Positions 59,367-64,000 of a stretch of 64,000 bases of DNA are shown piece by piece. The notes beneath the pieces were generated by a model, which worked only from the letters and a program-made list of their open reading frames with translations, did not search any database and was not told the origin of the DNA. The first letter of the stretch is position 1; the number at the start of each line of letters is the position of its first letter. Origin of the DNA: JANMEB01 sp041745295 (lineage in GTDB: Bacteria > Planctomycetota > Planctomycetia > Pirellulales > Pirellulaceae); NCBI GenBank assembly GCA_041745295.1, contig JBGTJE010000040.1, forward strand, positions 56,695-120,694. The letters are read 5' to 3'. Made by a program: the position numbers and the translations under genes.

Positions 59367-60641
59367 ATGACTGATTTCTTTGACGACTTGAAATGGCGCG
59401 GATTGGTCTACCAGACGACCTCGGAGCAACTGCCGGATTGGCTCAATGCGGGACGGCGAACGCTGTACGCGGGCTTCGATCCGACGGCGGATAGCCTGCA
59501 CGTGGGGAGTTTGCTGCCGCTGCTCATGCTGCGCCGCTTTCAACGGGCGGGGCATCGTCCGATCGCGGTGGTCGGTGGCGCGACCGGGATGATCGGCGAT
59601 CCCAGCGGCAAGTCCGATGAGCGGCAGCTGCTCTCGCCCGAGGCCCTACTGGCCAACGTCGCCGGGATTGAGCGGCAGATGCAGCAGTTTTTGGATTTTG
59701 GCACCAACGGCGCAATGCTAGTGAACAACGCCGATTGGCTGGGAAGAATGACGTACGTAGAGTTTTTGCGCGACGTGGGCAAAAACTTTCCAGTCAACGT
59801 GATGATGGCGAAGGACTCGATCAAGAACCGCTTGGAGCGCGAGGATGCCGGCATCAGCTACACCGAGTTCAGCTACATGCTGCTGCAAGCCTTCGATTTC
59901 GTGCACCTATTCCGCACGCACGGCTGCGAATTGCAAATCGGCGGAAGCGATCAGTGGGGAAATATCACCGCCGGCATCGACTTAGCGCGGCGGATGGCAG
60001 GCGTCCATCTTTACGGGATGACTTCGCCGCTGTTGCTGAAGTCCGACGGGAGCAAGATGGGCAAGACGGAGTCCGGGGCGATTTGGCTCGACCCCAAACG
60101 GACGAGCCCGTATGCGTTTTATCAATATTGGATCAACGTTGCGGACGACGACGCGGGCACGTGCCTGCGATTCTTGACCGAGCTGTCGCGCGAGCAGATT
60201 GAGGAGTTGGATCGACAGCGACAAGCCCAGCCCGCCGCTCGCGAAAGCCAACGCGAGCTGGCGCGGCATTTGACTCGGCTCGTCCATGGCGATGCGGGCT
60301 TGGCCAAAGCGGAAGTGGCGACCGCGATCTTTTTCGGTGCCGAAATCGCGAATCATTCTGATGCCGATTTGTTGCAAATTTTTGCCGACGTCCCCAGTAT
60401 CAAGCTCCCGCGCTCGGCACTCGATGGAGCGGGTTTGTTGCTCGTGGATGCGCTCGTCGAGTCGACACTTGCCAAGAGCAAAGCCGAGGCCCGCCGGACG
60501 ATCGAGCAAGGGGGCGCGTATGTCAATAATCGCCGCCAAGACAGTGCCGATGCTCGATTAACCCCGCGCGATTTGGTGAGCGATTCGATGATCGTCCTTC
60601 GCGCAGGCAAAAAGAAATACGCGCTGCTGCAGTTTGAATAA
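59367..60641 (+). CDS. tyrS: Tyrosine-tRNA ligase
   Basis: 424 residues. Class I synthetase: the HIGH-like motif is in AGFDPTADSLHVGSLLPL and KMSKS is KSDGSKMGKTESG. Tyrosine-binding GGSDQWGNITAG and FSYMLLQAFDFVHLF agree with bacterial TyrS. The C-terminal S4 RNA-binding domain is in LAKSKAEARRTIEQGGAYVNN. Attaches tyrosine to tRNA-Tyr in the cytoplasm. The ATG at 59367 is preferred over the TTG just before. No T-box leader is seen upstream. Confidence 0.97.
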   Translation: MTDFFDDLKWRGLVYQTTSEQLPDWLNAGRRTLYAGFDPTADSLHVGSLLPLLMLRRFQRAGHRPIAVVGGATGMIGDPSGKSDERQLLSPEALLANVAGIERQMQQFLDFGTNGAMLVNNADWLGRMTYVEFLRDVGKNFPVNVMMAKDSIKNRLEREDAGISYTEFSYMLLQAFDFVHLFRTHGCELQIGGSDQWGNITAGIDLARRMAGVHLYGMTSPLLLKSDGSKMGKTESGAIWLDPKRTSPYAFYQYWINVADDDAGTCLRFLTELSREQIEELDRQRQAQPAARESQRELARHLTRLVHGDAGLAKAEVATAIFFGAEIANHSDADLLQIFADVPSIKLPRSALDGAGLLLVDALVESTLAKSKAEARRTIEQGGAYVNNRRQDSADARLTPRDLVSDSMIVLRAGKKKYALLQFE

Positions 60642-60680
60642 GCCACACGGCGTTCCGACGAATCAATTCGTCGAAAAACC

Positions 60681-60968
60681 TTACAACCGATCGATGTCTC
60701 GTTCGCCGCGCACGACGCGAATTATTTCGATCCCGTCCGGAACTCCGCGAAAGAAAATCACATAGTTGCCCGATACAAAACTTCGACACGGGCCATGTCC
60801 CGGCGAATTCCGGACGTCACCGATCTCGGGATTCTGGGCAAGCAACTCGCACACTCGAGTGATCTCGTCGACCCATTCATAGGCCGCTATCGGCTTGTCA
60901 CGCGCGATGTAATCGGCGCTTTCGATCAGGTCGCGCGCCGCGTGGATCGAGTAGTGAACTTTGGCCAT
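60681..60968 (-). CDS. parE: RelE/ParE-family toxin
   Basis: 95 residues. N-terminal KVHYSIHAARDLIESADYIA helices, then a C-terminal beta-strand core CRSFVSGNYVIFFRGVPDGI then EIIRVVRGERDI, characteristic of ParE/RelE toxins. ParE members poison DNA gyrase and RelE members cut mRNA; which applies cannot be decided here. It follows the antitoxin gene by 3 bases and ends 40 bases from the convergent tyrS. Confidence 0.88.
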   Translation of the reverse strand: MAKVHYSIHAARDLIESADYIARDKPIAAYEWVDEITRVCELLAQNPEIGDVRNSPGHGPCRSFVSGNYVIFFRGVPDGIEIIRVVRGERDIDRL

Positions 60969-60971
60969 TTC

Positions 60972-61217
60972 CTACGGCGTTTGCTTGTCCTCTAAAGCCT
61001 GAATTCGTCGCCTTGCCTCAGCGTAGACTTCGCTTGCATCAATGCGATTCCCCGCGTCCAAATCCTTGATGCCGGCTTGGATGTCGGCATAAAGTGATTC
61101 GCGCGCAACGATTAACCGAAGACCTTCGACAATGACTTCTTTTTCATCCCGAAATCTTCCGTCAGCAATGAGTTTTTGCACGATAGGGTTGAAGTCGGCG
61201 GGAATATCAATACTCAT
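60972..61217 (-). CDS. parD: ParD-like antitoxin
   Basis: 81 residues. N-terminal ribbon-helix-helix type sequence MSIDIPADFNPIVQKLIADG then RFRDEKEVIVEGLRLIVARE, which dimerises and binds the operon promoter. The C-terminal tail (GNRIDASEVYAEARRRIQAL) wraps the toxin. Upstream of the toxin gene on the same strand with a 3-base gap, the usual order for a type II toxin-antitoxin system. It likely represses its own promoter in the 61218-61446 gap, which also holds a family A repeat. Confidence 0.88.
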   Translation of the reverse strand: MSIDIPADFNPIVQKLIADGRFRDEKEVIVEGLRLIVARESLYADIQAGIKDLDAGNRIDASEVYAEARRRIQALEDKQTP

Positions 61218-61346
61218 TTTGTTTCTCTGCGCCTCGCATGAAATTCACTGGTTGCGCGCTTCGCTAAGATGTAATGTTGTTCGTGTGTACTTGAACTCGC
61301 TACTCCATTATACATTCCATGCCATTTGGCAGCAGTGATGCCGCCG

Positions 61347-61382
61347 CCCCCTCCCTAGCCCTCCCCGCGAGGGGGAGGGAAT
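61347..61382. repeat. Family A palindrome (short variant)
   Basis: CCCCCTCCCTAGCCCTCCCC then GCGAGGGGGAGGGAAT, in the divergent gap between the toxin-antitoxin operon and the LOG-family gene. Confidence 0.75.
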
Positions 61383-61446
61383 AAGATGATGCCGCACAAG
61401 CCAATCGAGTTTTTGAACAAACGCAATCGACGTACGAATTTCCAAC

Positions 61447-62190
61447 ATGAATCCATCGCCATCGACCATTCCCGACACCAGCGAAGAAAAATTTCTAGAC
61501 GGGCCCCGACCACGCTTTGCCGAGTTGATTCGGGCGGTGCGCATTTTCGGCGAGCTGCTCAAAGGTTTTCGCAAACTTCATTTTGTCGGTCCTTGTGTCA
61601 CGGTGTTCGGCTCGGCTCGATTGGACGAGTCACATCCCTATTATCAACTCGGACGCGAAATCGGAGCCGAACTGTCGCGGGCCGGGTTCACGGTCATGAC
61701 GGGGGGCGGGCCCGGCATCATGGAGGCAGTCAACCGCGGGGCCAAGGATGTTGGTGGAAAAAGTGTCGGCTGCAATATCGTTTTGCCGAGGGAACAAAAA
61801 CCAAACCGCTACCTCGATACGTTTGTCGAGTTCAACTACTTCTTTGTCCGCAAATTGATGCTGGCCAAATACTCGTACGCGTTTGTCGCTTTGCCCGGCG
61901 GGTTGGGCACGCTGGACGAACTGTTTGAAGTCGCGACGCTGGTTCAAACCGGCAAGATCAAGGAATTCCCGATCGTTTTAGCGGGTTCCGAATACTGGAA
62001 TCCCTTGGTCCGCTTTCTGCGCGAAACGATGGTCCGGCAGGGAACGATCGAATCCGCGGACGTCGATCGGTTTATCGTCTCCGACGCGCCCGCGGAGATC
62101 GCTCATTGCATCAGCGAAGTCGTCATGCGGCACTTCGGTTTGCAGCGCGGTGTTCGCAAGCCACGCTGGTGGTTTTTCGAGAAGGGGTAG
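61447..62190 (+). CDS. LOG-family (TIGR00730-type) nucleotide phosphoribohydrolase-like protein
   Basis: 247 residues. Rossmann-like fold with the LOG signatures VTVFGSARLD, TGGGPGIMEAVNRGA and PGGLGTLDELFE, the latter two lining the active site. Plant LOG and its bacterial relatives release the base from cytokinin or purine nucleotides, and some bacterial members act on AMP-like nucleotides. N-terminal 45 residues are less conserved. The start ATG 61447 lies 54 bases past a second in-frame ATG-rich leader of repeats. The hydrolase gene follows after 7 bases. Confidence 0.9.
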   Translation: MNPSPSTIPDTSEEKFLDGPRPRFAELIRAVRIFGELLKGFRKLHFVGPCVTVFGSARLDESHPYYQLGREIGAELSRAGFTVMTGGGPGIMEAVNRGAKDVGGKSVGCNIVLPREQKPNRYLDTFVEFNYFFVRKLMLAKYSYAFVALPGGLGTLDELFEVATLVQTGKIKEFPIVLAGSEYWNPLVRFLRETMVRQGTIESADVDRFIVSDAPAEIAHCISEVVMRHFGLQRGVRKPRWWFFEKG

Positions 62191-62197
62191 TCGATTC

Positions 62198-62974
62198 ATG
62201 CGGCGGAGCAAAAGAGTGAGGTTTTCCAATGGCCGGGGCCAATTGCTCGCGGGGATCGCCGAGACTCCCACCGTTCCCATTTGGACGTGGGCTGTGTTCT
62301 CACATTGCTTCACTTGCACCAAAGACCTCAAGGCGATCGTGCGAATCAGTCGTCGAATGGCCGAACATGGAATCGGCGTGCTGCGATACGACTGCACTGG
62401 TCTGGGGGACAGCGAAGGAGATTTTAGCGCGACTAATTTTTCCACCACTTGCCAGGACCTGGAAGCCGCCGCGCGGTTTGTCGCGACCGAACTAGGAACG
62501 CCGCGTTTGCTCATTGGACACAGTTTTGGCGGGGCCGCCTCCTTGGTCTGCGCCAACCGAATTACATCAGTCCAAGCCGTTGCCACAATCGCCGCGCCAT
62601 CCGATACGCATCATTTGGCTGTGCACATTGGCCGCCAATCGCCGAGTATTGACGCCGTTGGCGAAGGCGACTTTTCGGTGGGCGGACAAACGTACCTCTT
62701 GCGGCGGCAACTGTTGGATGACTTGCGAGCGTTCGACATGAAAACGGAACTCGCACGATTGCAGTTGCCGCTGATCGTCTTCCATTCGCCGATCGATGAG
62801 ACGCTAGCAATGGACCACGCGTCGCGGCTTCTACAGACAGCATCCGGGCCGAGGGCCCTGGTGACATTGGATGGAGCCGACCATCTGCTCATGAACCAAC
62901 CGGCGGATGTCACATTCGTGGCCAACATGATTACAACTTGGCTTTCCCGCTATTTGCCGGGCGTGGAACCGTAA
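62198..62974 (+). CDS. Cytoplasmic alpha/beta-hydrolase (OsmC-less member of a fused family)
   Basis: 258 residues from ATG 62198 (GAAGGGGTAG upstream). Nucleophile elbow LIGHSFGGAASLV, and IVFHSPIDE plus GADHLL supply the acidic and histidine candidates. FSHCFTCTKDLKAIVRISRR then LRYDCTGLGDSEGDFSATNF match the hydrolase half of bifunctional alpha/beta-hydrolase/OsmC proteins; the OsmC half (about 140 residues) is absent. No signal peptide. It lies 7 bases after the LOG-family gene, so both are cotranscribed. Confidence 0.88.
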   Translation: MRRSKRVRFSNGRGQLLAGIAETPTVPIWTWAVFSHCFTCTKDLKAIVRISRRMAEHGIGVLRYDCTGLGDSEGDFSATNFSTTCQDLEAAARFVATELGTPRLLIGHSFGGAASLVCANRITSVQAVATIAAPSDTHHLAVHIGRQSPSIDAVGEGDFSVGGQTYLLRRQLLDDLRAFDMKTELARLQLPLIVFHSPIDETLAMDHASRLLQTASGPRALVTLDGADHLLMNQPADVTFVANMITTWLSRYLPGVEP

Positions 62975-63122
62975 CGGAAGTGCGACTTTGCGGCGGGGAT
63001 AACTTAGCGGTTTTCGGCAGCTTTTAACGCAACGATCCGTCCCGCTAATTCCATTTGTTCGATACAGTCGATTTGGCAGAAGCAGAAACCAGTCGAGCGC
63101 TTTTTCTCAGGCAGGCCAAATC

Positions 63123-63581
63123 ATGGTTCGCAAAAATATTCTTGCCACAGCGGTTTGCGGAGGGCTGGTGCTTTTATCGTTGAACGCGCCGGCATTCGGA
63201 TTGCAATTCGCCGCGCGGCCCACACAAGAAACCAATCGGACGAAAGTCTCGTCGCGCAAGTCCGTGACTTCACCGACCCGCGAGACGGCGCCGATCGACG
63301 AACCGAACCAAATTAAACGCTCGATCCGAAAATTCCCAGCCACACTGACTCCCCTGAAGCCCATGGTCGTCCCGGCGGCAATCGCGAGGGAAGCTCTCGA
63401 CGCCACGACGCCAACAACGGCGAGCGAGCCGCCACAATCGGTGACGCCACACATTTCGCTTCGGGCCAAAGCCAACGCGCCTCTTGCGAGGTTCGTCAAG
63501 CAACCGAATCACGAGTGCGATTCGACGATCGATGCCCGACCGGATTCATCGACACCCTGCTTAAAACACAATTTGAAGTAG
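63123..63581 (+). CDS. Putative secreted Pro/Thr/Ala-rich protein
   Basis: 152 residues. N-terminus KNILATAVCGGLVLLSLNAP then AFGLQ is a signal peptide. The mature part is low-complexity, rich in Thr, Pro, Ala and Arg, with no recognisable domain, and ends CLKHNLK. Start ATG 63123 is preceded by CAGGCCAAATC, a weak site. The composition could also arise from a frame without selection, so existence is moderately supported. Confidence 0.55.
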   Translation: MVRKNILATAVCGGLVLLSLNAPAFGLQFAARPTQETNRTKVSSRKSVTSPTRETAPIDEPNQIKRSIRKFPATLTPLKPMVVPAAIAREALDATTPTTASEPPQSVTPHISLRAKANAPLARFVKQPNHECDSTIDARPDSSTPCLKHNLK

Positions 63582-63612
63582 TCGCTATCCAAGCTAGGCA
63601 TCGAGGCAACGA

Positions 63613-63870
63613 ATGCACCATCAAGAGCTTGAATCGGTGCGCCAAGCCGTGCGGCAACTGCTTCGCGAGCGCGCGGCCGATCTCGATCCTCAAGAGACCA
63701 GCGAATCCGTACTGTTGCGCGGGGCTCGCGTTGTGGGGCAGCAATTCATACTGGGCCACGTGAAGATTCACTGGCTGGCCGGCCAGACACAGCTGTGGCT
63801 TTTCGAAGAGGGGCAAACGCCCTGTGCGATAGACCTGACTCCCCCGCCGACCGCGCAAAAAGCGGCCTAG
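63613..63870 (+). CDS. Small soluble protein, unknown function
   Basis: 85 residues. N-terminal helix ELESVRQAVRQLLRERAADL, then a beta-strand region (SVLLRGARVVGQQFILGHVK, WLAGQTQLWLFEEG) and a short tail. Strong third-position GC bias, as in verified genes. No family recognised. Confidence 0.7.
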   Translation: MHHQELESVRQAVRQLLRERAADLDPQETSESVLLRGARVVGQQFILGHVKIHWLAGQTQLWLFEEGQTPCAIDLTPPPTAQKAA

Positions 63871-63921
63871 AGCTGCTAGGAAAGCAAAGCGGCGTACTGG
63901 TTTATTTCAATCCCGTGGGGA

Positions 63922-64000
63922 CTACTTTTTGGCGGCGGGTTTCGCGGCAGGCGTCTTGGCCGCGGGTTTGGCAGCGGGAGCCTTGCCGGCGGCAGGTTTG
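63922..64000 (-). CDS. C-terminal tail of a Lys/Ala/Pro-rich protein (cut by window edge)
   Basis: On the minus strand the last 25 codons before the TAG at 63922 read KPAAGKAPAAK followed by PAAKTPAAKPAAKK. Such AKP-type tails are found on histone H1-like and HU-like DNA-binding proteins of planctomycetes and other bacteria, and on some ribosomal proteins. The globular part lies outside the window, so identity is undecided. Confidence 0.6.
   Translation of the reverse strand, partial: KPAAGKAPAAKPAAKTPAAKPAAKK

Noticed and set aside
61218..61446. Third gene of the toxin-antitoxin locus
   Set aside because: The gap holds a family A repeat and no open frame with a ribosome-binding site.

Overview
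The window is GC-rich, gene-dense chromosomal DNA that reads as a planctomycete, probably Pirellulales-like. This rests on gene content: a primary sigma factor with long acidic N-terminus, an ECF sigma gene next to a transmembrane Ser/Thr kinase, a second Ser/Thr kinase fused to a receiver-like domain, bacterial topoisomerase VI A and B, many short secreted proteins of unknown function, and isolated rplX and groES. No plasmid, phage or transposase gene was recognised. The assignment is an inference from protein families, with no rRNA to confirm it.

Layout. 1-2.1 kb: 5' end of an HrpA-type helicase gene (minus), a membrane protein and tRNA-Leu(UAG). 2.6-8.4 kb (minus): a gene remnant, then the operon hutG - DUF456 - site-2 protease, then yjcH-like/actP-like acetate symporter genes. 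8.5-8.85 kb: a 326-bp nested palindrome. 8.9-21.3 kb: esterase, hutU, hutH, an MFS transporter, membrane proteins, a c-type cytochrome, hutI and hutF. With hutG these five enzymes make the complete five-step histidine-to-glutamate route (formiminoglutamate deiminase branch), but as scattered units on both strands and not as one operon. 21.5-24 kb: groES, a secreted prenyltransferase-repeat protein, rplX and a rhodanese. 24.4-32.4 kb: a large secreted protein, a kinase with pseudo-receiver, a zinc-ribbon membrane protein and rpoD. 32.6-37.9 kb (minus): S41 peptidase with a Cys-rich N-terminal domain, then topoisomerase VI B and A. 38.2-46.4 kb: small secreted proteins, Ser/Thr kinase plus ECF sigma factor, and two coupled secreted repeat proteins. 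46.7-53.2 kb: S9 peptidase, PilT-type ATPase and a DinG-like helicase. 53.3-58.7 kb (minus): sugar-type ABC permeases and binding protein plus a PYROXD2-like oxidoreductase, without an ATPase gene. 58.8-64 kb: MORN-like protein, tyrS, a ParDE toxin-antitoxin pair, a LOG-family protein, a hydrolase, small proteins, and the end of a Lys/Ala/Pro-rich protein.

The most unusual layer is non-coding. At least nine families of short palindromic (REP-like) repeats fill almost every intergenic gap, often as inverted pairs, and they also enter gene structure. A two-unit element lies in frame inside hutG, adding 49 residues. One repeat supplies the stop codon of a membrane-protein gene. Another supplies the Shine-Dalgarno sequence of an ABC permease gene and is itself split by a second repeat family. 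A two-hairpin element recurs in two convergent gene junctions with a compensatory base-pair change. These points and the 326-bp nested palindrome are the best candidates for something undescribed.
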